Below, piece by piece: positions 33,270 through 43,146 of a stretch of 64,000 nucleotides of DNA. The notes below the pieces were generated by a model that worked only from the letters and a program-made list of their open reading frames with translations, ran no database searches and was not told the origin of the DNA. This DNA comes from Rhodopseudomonas sp. BR0M22. Its GTDB lineage: Bacteria > Pseudomonadota > Alphaproteobacteria > Rhizobiales > Xanthobacteraceae. Each line of letters opens with the position of its first letter. The stretch's first letter is position 1. The position numbers were made by a program, and so were the translations under genes. The DNA lies in contig NZ_QUMK01000009.1 in the NCBI RefSeq assembly GCF_010907035.1, forward strand, positions 26,358-90,357, given 5' to 3'.

Positions 33270-34727
33270 ATGACGATTTCGCGACGCAGCCTGCTCGAGG
33301 GCCTGCTCGGCGCCACCGCCGGCCTAGCGTTGCTGCCTGCATTGGCGGGCCGGGCGAGCGCTGCTCTGCCGCGCGAGGCGGAGGTCGTCGTGGTCGGCGC
33401 CGGCGCCGCCGGCATCGCGGCGGCGCGGCGCATCGCGGCGGCCGGCCGCAAGGTGATCGTGGTCGAAGCCGCCTCGCAGGTCGGCGGACGCTGCCTGACC
33501 GATACCACCAGCTTTGCGGCGCCGTTCGACCGCGGCGCGCGCTGGCTGCACAATCCCGACAGTAACCCGCTGGTCCGGCTGGCGCGCAGCTCCGGCTTCG
33601 CGGTGACGCCGGTCGCCCCCGGCCAGAAGATCCGGATCGGGCGACGCAACGCCCGCTCGCGCGAGACCGAGGACCTGCTGGCCACTTACGTCCGCGCCAG
33701 CCGGGCGATCAGCGAGGCCGCACGCGGCAAGACAGACATCTCCTGCGCGGCCGCGATGCCGAACGACCTCGGCGATTGGACGGCTACGATCGACTATCTG
33801 CTGGGGCCTGCGACCACCAGCAAGGACCTGCGCGCGCTGTCGGCGATGGATGCCGCGCGGACGCTGGATCGCACCGCGCTGATCGGCTGCCCGCAAGGCA
33901 TCGGCAGCCTGCTGACGCAGCTTGCAGCGTCGCTGCCGGTTGCGCTGTCGACCCCGGTGAAGCGGATCGTCTGGAGCGGGCGTGATCTTGCGGTCGAAAC
34001 CGCATCCGGCCGGATCGGCGCGCGCGCCATCATCGTCACCGCATCGACCAACGTGCTGACCTCGGGTAATCTGGCGTTCTCTCCCGACCTGCCGAAGCGG
34101 CAGCTCGACGCCGCCGCGCGGCTAAGCCTCGGCAGCGCCGACCGCATCGCGCTGCAGTTCAAGGGCAATCCGCTCGGGCTGTCGCGCGACGAGACCATCA
34201 TCGAACGCGCCGACGACATCCGCACCGCGACGCTGGTCGGCAATATCGGCGGCTCGTCGCTGTGCACGGTCGACGTCGCCGGCTCGTTCGGGCGCCAGCT
34301 CGCCGCGCAAGGCGAAGCAGCGATGCAGGATTTCGCGATCGAATGGCTCGGCAAGCTGTTCGGCAGCGACATCGCCGGCGCCGTCGAGCGCAAAGCGGCA
34401 ACGCGCTGGAACGAGATGCCCTACGTGCTGGGCGCGATGTCGGCGGCGGAGCCGGGCGGCCAGCCGTCGCGCAAGGTGCTGGGCGAGCCGCTCGGCAATC
34501 TGTTCTTCGCCGGCGAAGCCACCCACGAAACCCTGTTCGGCACCGTGCAGGGCGCCTGGGAATCCGGCGAGCAAGCCGCCGAGGCCGCACTGAAGAAGAT
34601 CGGCGCGATCAAGCAGCCGGCGCCCGAGAAGCCCGCAGGGAAACAGAGGCCGCGGCGCGAGCCGAAGCCCCGCCGCGAACAGCGACCGCCCGCGACCGCG
34701 AGCGGCGCGTCGTCGTGGTGGCGCTGA
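33270..34727 (+). CDS. Tat-exported flavin-containing amine oxidase
   Basis: This 485-residue protein has a twin-arginine signal (TISRRSLLEGLLGATAGLAL, then LAGRASA), indicating export of a folded, FAD-loaded enzyme. The Rossmann motif VVVVGAGAAGIAAARRIAAA and the acidic GGR motif (VVEAASQVGGRCL) bind FAD. The C-terminal LFFAGEATHETLFGTVQGAW is the monoamine oxidase FAD signature. It would deaminate an amine in the periplasm; the substrate is unknown. The last about 40 residues are Pro/Arg-rich and probably disordered. Confidence 0.9.
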   Translation: MTISRRSLLEGLLGATAGLALLPALAGRASAALPREAEVVVVGAGAAGIAAARRIAAAGRKVIVVEAASQVGGRCLTDTTSFAAPFDRGARWLHNPDSNPLVRLARSSGFAVTPVAPGQKIRIGRRNARSRETEDLLATYVRASRAISEAARGKTDISCAAAMPNDLGDWTATIDYLLGPATTSKDLRALSAMDAARTLDRTALIGCPQGIGSLLTQLAASLPVALSTPVKRIVWSGRDLAVETASGRIGARAIIVTASTNVLTSGNLAFSPDLPKRQLDAAARLSLGSADRIALQFKGNPLGLSRDETIIERADDIRTATLVGNIGGSSLCTVDVAGSFGRQLAAQGEAAMQDFAIEWLGKLFGSDIAGAVERKAATRWNEMPYVLGAMSAAEPGGQPSRKVLGEPLGNLFFAGEATHETLFGTVQGAWESGEQAAEAALKKIGAIKQPAPEKPAGKQRPRREPKPRREQRPPATASGASSWWR

Positions 34728-34734
34728 CCGGCCT

Positions 34735-37146
34735 TTAGCCGCGCAGGCTGCCGCCGGTCTTCTTGGTGACTTCCGCCACGATCTTGGCCGCGACCGCCTC
34801 GATCTCCTGATCGGTCATGGTCTTGTCGCGCGGCTGCAGCGTCACCGCGATCGCCACCGACTTCTTGTCGGGGTCGATGCCCTTGCCCTCATAGACGTCG
34901 AACACGCTGACTGATGTGATCAGCTTCTTGTCGACGCCCTGCGCGGCACGGACAATGTCGGCCACCGCGACCTTGCGATCGACGATGAAGGCGAAGTCGC
35001 GCGACACCGGGTGGAACGCGGACAATTCCAGCGCCGGCTTGGCGCGGGTCGGCCGCTGCTTCGGATCGGGGATCTTCTCCAGCATCACTTCGAACGCCAC
35101 CAGCGGACCGTCGGCACCGAGCTGTTCGAGCACCCGCGGATGCAATTCGCCGAAGTAACCAAGCACGTTCTGCGGCCCGATCTGGATCGCGCCGGAGCGG
35201 CCCGGATGCAGCCAGGCCGGCAGCTTGTTGGTGGCGATCTGCAGACCCGCCATCGGCGCACCGGCCGCGGCCAGCACCGCGAACGCATCGGCCTTGGCAT
35301 CGAGCGCGGTCGCCTGCGCCGAACCCGACCAATGCCGGCCGAGGCCGGCGGAGGACGCGACGCCGCGGCGGACACCGCTCGCAGCCATGAACTGATCTTT
35401 CGGCAGGTCGCCCTTGAACACCTGCCCGACTTCGAACAGCGCGAGGTCGGGCGAGCCGCGGTCGGCGTTGGCCTGGGCGGCGGCGATCAGGCCGGGCAGC
35501 AGGCTCGGCCGCATGTCGGACAGATCGGACGCGATCGGATTGGCGAGGGCCAATTCGGCTTGGCCGCCGCCGAACGCTTCGGCAGCGGGCTTGGAGATGA
35601 ACGACCAGGTCACCGCCTCGGTCAGGCCGCGCGCCGCCAGCGCACGCTTGGCACGGCGGGTGCGGGTCTGCATCTGGGTGAGCACCGGCTTGCGCGGGGC
35701 ATCGCCTCGCTCGAACGGCGTCAGCGGCACCTTGTCGACGCCGACGATCCGAACGATTTCTTCGACGATATCGGCCTTGCCGTGAACATCGCTGCGCCAC
35801 GACGGCACCGCGACCTTCACCACCGGCGCCTGACCCGCAACCGCGAAGCCGAGGTGGTTGAGGATACGGCGGACCTCGGTCAGCGACACTTCGATGCCGG
35901 CGAGCCGCTTCACCTCGGCGAGCGGGAAGTCGATGATCTTGTCATCGGCGAACTGATTGCCGACCACCACCACGTCCGACGGCGTGCCGCCGCAGAACTC
36001 CATCACCAGCTTGGTGGCCAGTTCGAGCCCCGGCAGCATGAAGGCCGGATCGACGCCGCGCTCGAAGCGATAACGCGCATCGGTGTTGATGCCGAGCTTG
36101 CGGCCGGACTGGGCGATATTGATTTCGTTCCACAGCGCCGATTCGATCAGCACGTCGGTGGTCTCGGACGAGCAGCCGGACAACTCGCCGCCCATGATGC
36201 CGGCGAGCGACTCGACACCGTGATCGTCCGCGATCACGCAGACCGACGAATCCAGCGTGTAGGTGCGGCCGTCGAGCGCCAGCAGCGTCTCGCCATCGTG
36301 AGCGCGGCGCACCACCAGATTGCCCTTCACCTTGGCGGCGTCGAACACATGCAGCGGGCGCGAGCGATCGAACGTCAGGTAGTTGGTGATGTCGACCAGC
36401 GCGTTGATCGGGCGCAGGCCGATCGCGGTCAGACGCTTCTGCAGCCATTCCGGCGACGGGCCGTTCTTGACGCCCTTCACCAGCCGCAGCGCGAAGCCGG
36501 GGCACAGCTTGCTGTCTTCGACGGTGACGCTGACCGGGCACGGGAATTCGCCCTTGACCGGCTTGATGGCGGGATCCTTGAACTTGCCCATATCGGCGGC
36601 GGCGAGATCGCGCGCGATGCCGTGCACGCCGGCGCAGTCCTGCCGGTTCGGCGTCAGGTTGATATCCAGCACCGGATCGCCGAGCCCGGCCCAGGCCGCA
36701 TAGGCGGCGCCGACCGGCGCATCGGCCGGCAACTCGATGATGCCGTCGTGGTCGTCGGAGATCTGCAATTCGGCGGCCGAGCACAACATGCCGCGGCTCT
36801 CGACACCGCGAATATTGCCGATACCGAGCGTGAAATCCTTCGCCGGGATGTAGGTGCCCGGCGCCGCGAACACGGTGACGAGACCGGCGCGCGCGTTCGG
36901 CGCACCGCACACCACCTGCACCGGTGCGCCGCCGTCACCGACATCGACGGTGCAGACCTGCAGCTTGTCGGCGTTGGGATGCTTGCCGGCGGTCAGTACC
37001 TTGGCGATGGTGAACGGCGCCAGCGCCTTCGCCTTGTCCTCGATGCCCTCGACCTCGAGCCCGATCATGGTGAGCTTGTCGGCGAGCTTCTCGAGCGTCT
37101 CGTCGGTGTCGAGATGATCTTTCAGCCAGGAGAGGGTGAGTTTCAT
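34735..37146 (-). CDS. pheT: Phenylalanyl-tRNA synthetase beta subunit
   Basis: This 803-residue PheT has an N-terminal tRNA-binding domain ([26 protein letters not shown]), B3/B4 editing domain, B5 domain, and C-terminal anticodon-binding FDX-ACB domain ([20 protein letters not shown]). Full length for the bacterial family. It pairs with PheS in an (alpha-beta)2 enzyme. It is normally immediately after pheS; here a DUF559 gene and four palindromic repeats lie between. Confidence 0.97.
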   Translation of the reverse strand: MKLTLSWLKDHLDTDETLEKLADKLTMIGLEVEGIEDKAKALAPFTIAKVLTAGKHPNADKLQVCTVDVGDGGAPVQVVCGAPNARAGLVTVFAAPGTYIPAKDFTLGIGNIRGVESRGMLCSAAELQISDDHDGIIELPADAPVGAAYAAWAGLGDPVLDINLTPNRQDCAGVHGIARDLAAADMGKFKDPAIKPVKGEFPCPVSVTVEDSKLCPGFALRLVKGVKNGPSPEWLQKRLTAIGLRPINALVDITNYLTFDRSRPLHVFDAAKVKGNLVVRRAHDGETLLALDGRTYTLDSSVCVIADDHGVESLAGIMGGELSGCSSETTDVLIESALWNEINIAQSGRKLGINTDARYRFERGVDPAFMLPGLELATKLVMEFCGGTPSDVVVVGNQFADDKIIDFPLAEVKRLAGIEVSLTEVRRILNHLGFAVAGQAPVVKVAVPSWRSDVHGKADIVEEIVRIVGVDKVPLTPFERGDAPRKPVLTQMQTRTRRAKRALAARGLTEAVTWSFISKPAAEAFGGGQAELALANPIASDLSDMRPSLLPGLIAAAQANADRGSPDLALFEVGQVFKGDLPKDQFMAASGVRRGVASSAGLGRHWSGSAQATALDAKADAFAVLAAAGAPMAGLQIATNKLPAWLHPGRSGAIQIGPQNVLGYFGELHPRVLEQLGADGPLVAFEVMLEKIPDPKQRPTRAKPALELSAFHPVSRDFAFIVDRKVAVADIVRAAQGVDKKLITSVSVFDVYEGKGIDPDKKSVAIAVTLQPRDKTMTDQEIEAVAAKIVAEVTKKTGGSLRG

Positions 37147-37210
37147 CGGTTGTTACTTCCGTCTGGCAGCGCGGAAAGACGCGCCGTGCTGAATTGTCGA
37201 AACAGTGCCC

Positions 37211-37262
37211 GCGTCGCCCTCACCCCACCCCTCTCCCGCAAGCGGGAGAGGGAGCCGGCCGT
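37211..37262. repeat. GGGAGAGGG-type palindromic repeat
   Basis: The copy reads GCCCTCACCCCACCCC and CTCCCGCAAGCGGGAG and ends GGGAGCCGGCCGTGCC. It is in the same orientation as the copy at 37790 and inverted relative to 37351 and 37930. Confidence 0.85.
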
Positions 37263-37291
37263 GCCGAATGGAGGGGCTGCGGGTCATATGG

Positions 37292-37786
37292 TTAGTCCAA
37301 ATGGTCTGATGACGGGCGCTGCGTGCGTGCAGGTCGCTGCTTCGCCGCCCGCTCGGCGCGCTCCCTCTCCCGCTTGCGGGAGAGGGTTGGGGTGAGGGCC
37401 CTTGCCGCAAGCTCGGTCGCAATGCTCTGCAACACCCCGTCCCGATTGCCCATCACCTCGGCATTGCTGAAGCGGACTACCCGAAATCCGCGCGCCTCGA
37501 TCTCCGCGGTGCGCGCCGCATCTTCGCGCTCACTGTCGTCCGAGAAATGCTGACCGCCATCGAGCTCGACCACCAGCTTTTTCGCGTGACAGGCGAAATC
37601 CGCAATGAACGGCCCGATCGGCACCTGCCGCTTGAACGAAAACCCATTGAGCTTCTTGTCGCGCAGCTCGCCCCACATCAGCCGCTCGGCATCGGTCGAC
37701 TTCTTGCGCAGCTCGCGCGCGTGCCGGCGCTGGCTCGGGGAGACGTTCCAGCTCGGCTGCTTCGGATCGTCCATCGCGATCTCCAT
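37292..37786 (-). CDS. DUF559-family endonuclease-like protein inserted between pheS and pheT
   Basis: This protein of about 164 residues (start MEIAMDDPKQP at 37786; 37774 is also possible) contains the DUF559 core. RHARELRKKSTDAERLMWGE and GFSFKRQVPIGPFIADFACH precede KKLVVELDGGQH, in which Asp, Glu-x-Asp and His suit a Vsr/PD-(D/E)xK nuclease fold; RFSNAEVMGN follows. The last about 35 residues (LTPTLSRKRERERAERAAK onward) are read from a palindromic repeat, and the start lies at the edge of another. The gene plus repeats look like a mobile or homing-like cassette. Target and activity are unknown. Confidence 0.82.
   Translation of the reverse strand: MEIAMDDPKQPSWNVSPSQRRHARELRKKSTDAERLMWGELRDKKLNGFSFKRQVPIGPFIADFACHAKKLVVELDGGQHFSDDSEREDAARTAEIEARGFRVVRFSNAEVMGNRDGVLQSIATELAARALTPTLSRKRERERAERAAKQRPARTQRPSSDHLD
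37351..37400. repeat. GGGAGAGGG-type palindromic repeat (inverted)
   Basis: The copy reads CTCCCTCTCCCGCTTGCGGG then AGAGGGTTGGGGTGAGGGCC. It supplies codons for the C-terminal tail of the DUF559 protein on the minus strand (LTPTLSRKRERE). Confidence 0.85.
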
Positions 37787-37789
37787 GCC

Positions 37790-37845
37790 CGCGTCGCCCT
37801 CACCCCAACCCTCTCCCGCAAGCGGGAGAGGGAGTTCGCCGTGCG
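37790..37845. repeat. GGGAGAGGG-type palindromic repeat
   Basis: The copy contains GCCCTCACCCCAACCC and CTCCCGCAAGCGGGAG, directly adjoining the DUF559 start. It may contribute the gene's upstream untranslated region. Confidence 0.85.
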
Positions 37846-37929
37846 GCGTTGCGAGGGCTTCAATCATTTCAACAACAGATCGTTTTCAACTATCAGCGTC
37901 CGAGTTCAGTCGCGTAGCTCCCGTGAGCC

Positions 37930-37980
37930 GCAGCCTGCCCCCTCTCCCGCTTGCGGGAGAAGGCTGGGGTGAGGGCACTT
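37930..37980. repeat. GGGAGAGGG-type palindromic repeat (inverted)
   Basis: The copy contains CCCTCTCCCGCTTGCGGG and AGAAGGCTGGGGTGAGGGC. It lies 32 bp after the pheS stop and pairs in inverted orientation with the copy at 37790. Confidence 0.85.
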
Positions 37981-38011
37981 GCGCCGCGCACGGCGCCAGC
38001 GCTCGCCGAGC

Positions 38012-39094
38012 TCACGAACTCAATCCGCCCGCCAGCGTCGGGATGTCGAGCGGCTTGAAGCCGTAGTGATTGAGCCAGCGCACGTCGGCTTCGAACAACT
38101 GCCGCAGGTCGCTCATGCCGTATTTCAGCATCGCGATACGGTCGATGCCCATGCCCCAGGCGAAGCCCTGATACTCGTCGGGATCGAGGCCGCAGGCGGT
38201 GAGCACGTTGGGGTGCACCATGCCGCAGCCGAGAATCTCGAGCCAGTCTTCGCCCTCGCCGAACCGAATCTCGTCCTTGCCGCGGCGGCACTGGATATCG
38301 ACCTCCAGCGACGGCTCGGTGAACGGGAAGAACGACGGCCGGAACCGCATGTTGACGTTGTCGACCTCGAAGAACGCCTTGCAGAACTCGTGCAGGATCC
38401 ACTTCAGGTGGCCGAGATGGCTGCCCTTGTCGATCACCAGCCCTTCGACCTGATGGAACATCGGCGTGTGGGTCTGGTCACTGTCGCTGCGATAGGTGCG
38501 GCCGGGACAGATCACACGGATCGGCGGCTTCTGGCTCAGCATGGTCCGCACCTGCACCGGCGAGGTGTGGGTTCGGAGCAAGAGGCGCGAGCCGTCTTCC
38601 TTCGGGTTGAAATAGAAGGTGTCGTGCATCTCCCGGGCCGGATGGCCTTCGGGGAAGTTCAGCTTGGTGAAGTTGTAGTCGTCGGTTTCGATGTCCGGAC
38701 CTTCGGCGACCGCGAAGCCCATGTCGGCGAAGATCGTGGTGACTTCGTCCCACACCTGGCTGAGCGGATGCAGCCGGCCGGCTTCGGCCGACGGCTCACG
38801 CATCGGCAGCGTGACGTCGATGGTCTCGGCCGCCAGCTTGGCGTCGAGCGCGGCAGCCTTCAGCACGTCGCGGCGCGCGGCCAGCGCTTGCGCCACCGCG
38901 TCCTTGGCAAGGTTGATCGCCGCGCCTTCAGTCTTGCGCTGCTCGGGGTCCATCTTGCCGAGCGTGGCGAGCAGCGCCGAGATCGAGCCCTTCTTGCCGA
39001 GCGCGCCGACACGGACCGCTTCCAGCGCGGCCTCGTCGGACGCGGCGGCGATGTCGGCGAGGATTTGGGATTGAAGATTTGCTAGATTGGACAT
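38012..39094 (-). CDS. pheS: Phenylalanyl-tRNA synthetase alpha subunit
   Basis: This 360-residue class II synthetase subunit has an N-terminal coiled coil (about 1-90), then motif 2-type TSPVQVRTM and [49 protein letters not shown] and the motif-3 region [18 protein letters not shown] follow. All core motifs are intact. It follows rplT in the classic infC-rpmI-rplT-pheS-pheT order, with a palindromic repeat in the 142 bp gap. Confidence 0.97.
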   Translation of the reverse strand: MSNLANLQSQILADIAAASDEAALEAVRVGALGKKGSISALLATLGKMDPEQRKTEGAAINLAKDAVAQALAARRDVLKAAALDAKLAAETIDVTLPMREPSAEAGRLHPLSQVWDEVTTIFADMGFAVAEGPDIETDDYNFTKLNFPEGHPAREMHDTFYFNPKEDGSRLLLRTHTSPVQVRTMLSQKPPIRVICPGRTYRSDSDQTHTPMFHQVEGLVIDKGSHLGHLKWILHEFCKAFFEVDNVNMRFRPSFFPFTEPSLEVDIQCRRGKDEIRFGEGEDWLEILGCGMVHPNVLTACGLDPDEYQGFAWGMGIDRIAMLKYGMSDLRQLFEADVRWLNHYGFKPLDIPTLAGGLSS

Positions 39095-39116
39095 GAGCCG
39101 CCGTTCCCCTCAAGAA

Positions 39117-39190
39117 GTCATGCCCGGGCTTGACCCGGGCATCCATCGCTTCTCGAAAAGATGGATCGCCGGGTCGAGCCCGGCGATGAC
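39117..39190. repeat. Palindromic repeat, GTCATGCCCGGG family
   Basis: A 74 bp structure begins GTCATGCCCGGGCTTGACCC and ends CGGGTCGAGCCCGGCGATGAC in near-mirror order, with an inner CCATC/GATGG pair. This intergenic family is widespread in alphaproteobacteria and differs from the others in this window. It lies between rplT and pheS. Confidence 0.82.
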
Positions 39191-39236
39191 GGTCAACCCG
39201 GTGGCCATTCGGGCCGCAGACGCGGCCTCGAATGCA

Positions 39237-39596
39237 TTAGGCCGCGAGCGCGGCCTTGGCCTTCTCGGCGATCGCCTGGAACGCCGCCGGCTCGTTGATC
39301 GCGAGATCCGACAGCACCTTGCGGTCGACGACGATCCCCGACTTGGCGAGACCGTTGATGAACACGCTGTAGGTCATGCCGAGCGGGCGCACAGCGGCGT
39401 TGAGGCGCTGAATCCACAGCGCGCGGAACGTCCGCTTCTTGCGCTTGCGATCCCGGAACGCGTACTGGCCGGCCTTGTCGACCGCGGCCTTGGCGGTGCG
39501 GATCGTGTTCTTGCGACGACCGCGATAGCCCTTGGCGAGCTTGTAGACCTTCTTATGCTTGGCGTGAGCCGTCACACCGCGTTTGACGCGAGCCAT
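39237..39596 (-). CDS. rplT: 50S ribosomal protein L20
   Basis: This 119-residue protein begins [20 protein letters not shown] and contains [18 protein letters not shown] and [19 protein letters not shown], the standard L20 sequence. L20 binds 23S rRNA early in 50S assembly and in some bacteria represses its own operon. It lies 89 bp downstream of rpmI. Confidence 0.98.
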   Translation of the reverse strand: MARVKRGVTAHAKHKKVYKLAKGYRGRRKNTIRTAKAAVDKAGQYAFRDRKRKKRTFRALWIQRLNAAVRPLGMTYSVFINGLAKSGIVVDRKVLSDLAINEPAAFQAIAEKAKAALAA

Positions 39597-39685
39597 GACT
39601 GATCTCCTTCATCTGAATTGGGTTTGCTTGGCCGCGCGGACGCGGCCCGATGATGAGGTTGCCGCGCGGAGCGCGGCCAGAACGG

Positions 39686-39886
39686 TCAGGCGTTCGGCAA
39701 GAAGTACTTCTTGATGTTGTCGCCGTCGGTCTTGAAGATCACGCGGGTGCCGCGAAGCTGACGGATCTGCTTCTTGGTGCGCTTGATCATGCCGTGGCGC
39801 TTGCCGCGCTGGGCGGACACCACCTTGCCGGTGGCTGTGACTTTGAAGCGCTTTTTGGCGCCCGATTTGGTCTTCAACTTGGGCAT
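39686..39886 (-). CDS. rpmI: 50S ribosomal protein L35
   Basis: This 66-residue protein begins [20 protein letters not shown], the standard L35 start, at ATG 39886 with AAAGGAGAG just upstream; an in-frame ATG at 39904 would add MAKESQ. The basic core [20 protein letters not shown] is conserved. It is separated from infC by 302 bp containing a strong terminator, so rpmI-rplT probably has its own promoter. Confidence 0.97.
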   Translation of the reverse strand: MPKLKTKSGAKKRFKVTATGKVVSAQRGKRHGMIKRTKKQIRQLRGTRVIFKTDGDNIKKYFLPNA

Positions 39887-40125
39887 TTGGCTCTCCTTTG
39901 CCACGCGCGAAAAGCGCCCAGGAGGCGCTCAGCGGCGGCGGACATGCTCGTTAGAGCGTTGAAATCGCACGACCTTTTGCCCGAAAGCAACGAGATCGGC
40001 AGGACCATCGCCACGGCAGCCCTTGATCAGCCGGGCGACGAAGGCTGCGCTTATGGCAGAGCGGAGGCCGGTTGGCAACGTGTAAAGGCCGCAGCCCGCA
40101 CCGGAGGCAGCCCGGCCGCCTCAAG

Positions 40126-40155
40126 AAAAAGGCCCGCCGGATCAACTGGCGGGCC
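40126..40155 (-). terminator. Intrinsic terminator after infC
   Basis: On the minus strand GGCCCGCC-agttgatcc-GGCGGGCC forms an 8 bp stem with a 9 base loop followed by TTTTT (40126-40130). It is 33 bp beyond the infC stop. The rest of the infC-rpmI gap shows no recognised gene and probably holds the rpmI promoter. Confidence 0.85.
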
Positions 40156-40188
40156 TTGTTCGTCCTGAAATCGAAAACCGGATCCGGC

Positions 40189-40728
40189 TCAGCGCGGCGC
40201 CAGCACCATGACGACCTGACGGCCTTCGAAACGGGCGTCCTGCTCGACCTTGGCGATTTCGGCGACGTCGTTCTTCACCTTTTCGAGCAGCTTGGTGCCG
40301 ATCTCCTGGTGAGCCATTTCGCGTCCCCGATAGCGCAAGGTGATCTTGACCTTGTCGCCTTCCTCGAAGAAGCGCTGCATCGCCTTCATCTTCACGTTGT
40401 AATCGTGGTCGTCGATCATCGGGCGGAGCTTGACCTCCTTGATCTCGACGATCTTCTGCTTTTTTCGCGCCTCGGCGGCCTTCTTCTGCGCCGAATACTT
40501 GTACTTGCCGTAGTCCATGATCTTACAGACCGGCGGCGACGAGGTCGGCGAAATCTCCACCAGATCCATGCCTGCATCCATTGCCATTTTGATCGCGACA
40601 ATGGTCTCGACCTTGCCCTGGTTCACACCGGTCTGGTCGATCAGTTGGATCTCGAAATTGCGGATTTCATCGTTGGTGCGCGGCCCGTCCTTGGCTACGG
40701 GGGGCGGCGCTCTGTTGGGACGGCGAAT
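40189..40728 (-). CDS. infC: Translation initiation factor IF-3 with an AUU start
   Basis: This 179-residue IF-3 has the N-terminal domain [20 protein letters not shown] and [20 protein letters not shown], then C-terminal [19 protein letters not shown]. The start is ATT at 40728 (reading [15 protein letters not shown]), with GGAG 8 bases upstream. The alternative ATG at 40767 has no good ribosome site. AUU starts on infC are known in E. coli, where IF-3 discriminates against them and so autoregulates. The same control is inferred here. It heads the ribosomal/pheST locus. Confidence 0.93.
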   Translation of the reverse strand: MRRPNRAPPPVAKDGPRTNDEIRNFEIQLIDQTGVNQGKVETIVAIKMAMDAGMDLVEISPTSSPPVCKIMDYGKYKYSAQKKAAEARKKQKIVEIKEVKLRPMIDDHDYNVKMKAMQRFFEEGDKVKITLRYRGREMAHQEIGTKLLEKVKNDVAEIAKVEQDARFEGRQVVMVLAPR

Positions 40729-41052
40729 GGGTGCTTCTCCACACTTGTGAACGTTGACGGCGAACAATGGATCGCGGCAGAACGGCTGCTGATCGGATCA
40801 CGCACTTTCATATAGGTCGAAGCGCGACCGGACGCAAAACCATCCCGCGTGTCGACACCAGGGTCAATGCCCTTCTGATCCGCGTGCAGTGTGACGGAAG
40901 AACCGCCGACCGGCAAGCCGACTTCCGCATAAATGAAGCCCGTTGTTTCGCCGCGCAGCACCTTGGCACCGCACGCCGCCGCGGGAGACGCCCGGCATTG
41001 ACGGCGCCTCTCCGGGTACTGCAAACCAACCCGGCAACGAGGTTGTTGATCC
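40729..41052. other. Divergent intergenic region
   Basis: The 324 bp between infC and the divergent hydrolase gene should contain both promoters. No RNA gene, strong dyad or supported small ORF is visible. Confidence 0.5.
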
Positions 41053-41838
41053 ATGACAAAATCATCCGAACCGGCGCCGGAGTTCATCACCGTCGGCGAC
41101 AGCGCCGCCCCGCGGCGGATCGCGGTCCGGCCCCGGCCGGGCGCCTCCCCCGGCCTGTTCTGGCTCGGCGGCTTCAATTCCGACATGTCCGGCACCAAGG
41201 CGACCGAGCTCGACCAATGGGCCGAAGCCCGCGGCCGGGCCTGCGTCCGGTTCGATTATTCAGGCCATGGCGAATCCTCCGGCAGCTTCGCCGAGGGCAC
41301 GATCGGCCGCTGGCTGGAAGAGAGCTTGGCAGTGTTCGACGCCTACTGCCGCGGCCCGCAGATCGTGATCGGCTCGTCGATGGGCGGCTGGATGGCGCTG
41401 CTGCTGGCTCGCGCACTGCGCCGCCGCGGCGGCGAACAGGCCGCCAGTCTGGCCGGCCTGGTGCTGATCGCGCCGGCGCCGGATTTCACCGAAGCCCTGA
41501 TGTGGAAGGGGTTTTCACCCGAGATTCGCGCCGAGATCGAGACCAAGGGTGTCTGGCACCGCCCCTCGGAATACGGCGAGCCCTACCCGATCACCAAGGC
41601 GCTGATCGAAGACGGCCGCAATCACCTCGTGCTCGGCGGCATGATCGAGGTCGGCTGCCCGGTGCGCATCCTGCAGGGCAAACAGGACCAAGACGTGCCG
41701 TGGCGCCATGCCTTCGAACTGGCCGAGCGGCTGCCGACGGACGACGTGGTCCTGACCATGATCCAGGACGGCGACCACCGCCTCAGCCGCCCGCAGGACA
41801 TCGCCCGGATGCTGGCCGCGGTCGAGGAGCTGGGCTGA
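41053..41838 (+). CDS. Alpha/beta hydrolase (ABHD10-like)
   Basis: This 261-residue serine hydrolase has the strand/oxyanion motif FWLGGFNSDM, DYSGHGESSG, nucleophile elbow GSSMGG, an acid in GKQDQDVPW and catalytic His in DGDHRLS. It is close to the ABHD10/depalmitoylase-like bacterial group that acts on thioesters or short esters. The substrate is unknown. It is monocistronic and followed by a palindromic repeat. Confidence 0.87.
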   Translation: MTKSSEPAPEFITVGDSAAPRRIAVRPRPGASPGLFWLGGFNSDMSGTKATELDQWAEARGRACVRFDYSGHGESSGSFAEGTIGRWLEESLAVFDAYCRGPQIVIGSSMGGWMALLLARALRRRGGEQAASLAGLVLIAPAPDFTEALMWKGFSPEIRAEIETKGVWHRPSEYGEPYPITKALIEDGRNHLVLGGMIEVGCPVRILQGKQDQDVPWRHAFELAERLPTDDVVLTMIQDGDHRLSRPQDIARMLAAVEELG

Positions 41839-41875
41839 CGGCAGGGCCCGCCGACCTCGTCCAGCCACATCACAC

Positions 41876-41976
41876 ATCGTCCTCGCCCGCGCAGGCGGGC
41901 GAACCAGTATTCCAGAGAGGTCGGTTCATGGGCGCCCTGGGATACTGGATCCCTCGCCTTCGCGAGGGATGACGAT
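41876..41976. repeat. Palindromic repeat, ATCGTCCTCGCCCGC family
   Basis: A 101 bp imperfect palindrome has outer arms ATCGTCCTCGC and GCGAGGGATGACGAT and inner arms CCAGTATTCCAG and CTGGGATACTGG. It lies between the convergent hydrolase and queG genes. It is a separate family from the other three in the window. Confidence 0.8.
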
Positions 41977-41992
41977 CTTTTAGGGTAGCGCC

Positions 41993-43105
41993 CTACTCAG
42001 CAGCGCCCGCGTCCCACTCCGCCCGCACGCCGTCATCTGCCTCGGAGCCGAGATGCGTTTCCTTCAGCCCAGCGAAGCGCTCCGGCTGCAGCTGCGCCAG
42101 CGCCCAGACTGCAGCGCCGCGGATGGTCGGGCTCGGATCGGCGAGCATCTGCTCGGCCTCTGACGCCAACCCGCTGTCCCCCGAATTGCCGATCGCGATC
42201 AGCACGTTGCGGACGAAGCGGTCGCGGCCGATGCGCTTCACCGGTGACTTGGTGAACAGCGCACGAAACGCCGGATCGTCGAGACGCACCAGCTCGCCGA
42301 GCACCGGCGCCCGCAGGCTGTCGCGGGCGGCCAGCTTGGCCTCGCGCCCGGCCTGGGCGAACTTGTTCCACGGACAGGCAGCCAGACAATCGTCACAGCC
42401 GTAGATCCGGTTGCCGAGGCGGGTGCGAAACTCGCGCGGGATCGGCCCTTTGTGCTCGATCGTCAGATACGAGATGCAGCGCCGGGCATCGAGCCGGTAC
42501 GGCGCGGGGAATGCTGCGGTCGGGCAGGCATCGAGGCAGGCGCGGCACGAGCCGCAATGATCGCGCTCGGCCGCGTCCCGCGGCAGATCGAGCGTGGTGA
42601 ACACCGCCCCGAGAAACATCCAGGAGCCGCGGCCAGTCGACACCAGATTGGTGTGCCGGCCTTGCCAGCCGAGACCTGCGGCCTGCGCCAGCGGCTTTTC
42701 CATCACCGCGGCGGTGTCGATGAACACCTTCACGTCGCCGCCGGCGGTGGCGATCAGCCAGCGGGCGAACTGCTTCAGCCGGGCCTTGATCACGTCGTGA
42801 TAATCGTCGCCTTGCGCATAGACCGAGATCGCGCCGCGATCCTTCCGGGTCAGCACACCGCGCGGGTCGACGTCGGGGCCGTAATTGAAGCCGAGCAGGA
42901 TGACGCTTTGCACCTCGCCCCACATCACCCGCGGATCGGACCGCCGCTCGGGGCGATCGGCGAGCCAGGCCATGTCGCCGTGATAACCAGCGTCGAGAAA
43001 GGCGCGCAGTCGCGCCGGGGCTTCGGGAATCGAGTCCGGCGCGCAGATTCCCAATGCGTCGAAGCCGAGCGCGCGCGCCTGTTCGGCGAGCCGCTCCTTC
43101 AACAC
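41993..43105 (-). CDS. queG: Epoxyqueuosine reductase
   Basis: This protein of about 370 residues has the QueG order: cobalamin-binding N-terminal part ([36 protein letters not shown]), two [4Fe-4S] sets ([16 protein letters not shown] and [13 protein letters not shown]) and C-terminal HEAT-like repeats ([12 protein letters not shown]). It reduces epoxyqueuosine to queuosine in tRNA. The start is uncertain: GTG at 43105 is chosen, but a few residues upstream (to near 43146) match the same frame. It follows the GST gene closely and is probably cotranscribed. Confidence 0.92.
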   Translation of the reverse strand: MLKERLAEQARALGFDALGICAPDSIPEAPARLRAFLDAGYHGDMAWLADRPERRSDPRVMWGEVQSVILLGFNYGPDVDPRGVLTRKDRGAISVYAQGDDYHDVIKARLKQFARWLIATAGGDVKVFIDTAAVMEKPLAQAAGLGWQGRHTNLVSTGRGSWMFLGAVFTTLDLPRDAAERDHCGSCRACLDACPTAAFPAPYRLDARRCISYLTIEHKGPIPREFRTRLGNRIYGCDDCLAACPWNKFAQAGREAKLAARDSLRAPVLGELVRLDDPAFRALFTKSPVKRIGRDRFVRNVLIAIGNSGDSGLASEAEQMLADPSPTIRGAAVWALAQLQPERFAGLKETHLGSEADDGVRAEWDAGAAE

Positions 43106-43146
43106 ATAGCCGGGTTCGGCCGATGCGGGCTGACCGCCGGCGGTGT

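Noticed and set aside
35011..37395. 794-residue open frame antisense to pheT
   Set aside because: Shadow of pheT; it also runs into a palindromic repeat.
37211..37980. CRISPR array
   Set aside because: The repeats alternate in orientation, are irregularly spaced and are palindromic intergenic elements; no spacers or cas genes. No CRISPR array was seen anywhere in the window.
39905..40125. Small RNA or L20 regulatory leader upstream of rpmI
   Set aside because: No convincing paired structure or similarity to a known leader could be established by eye beyond the infC terminator.
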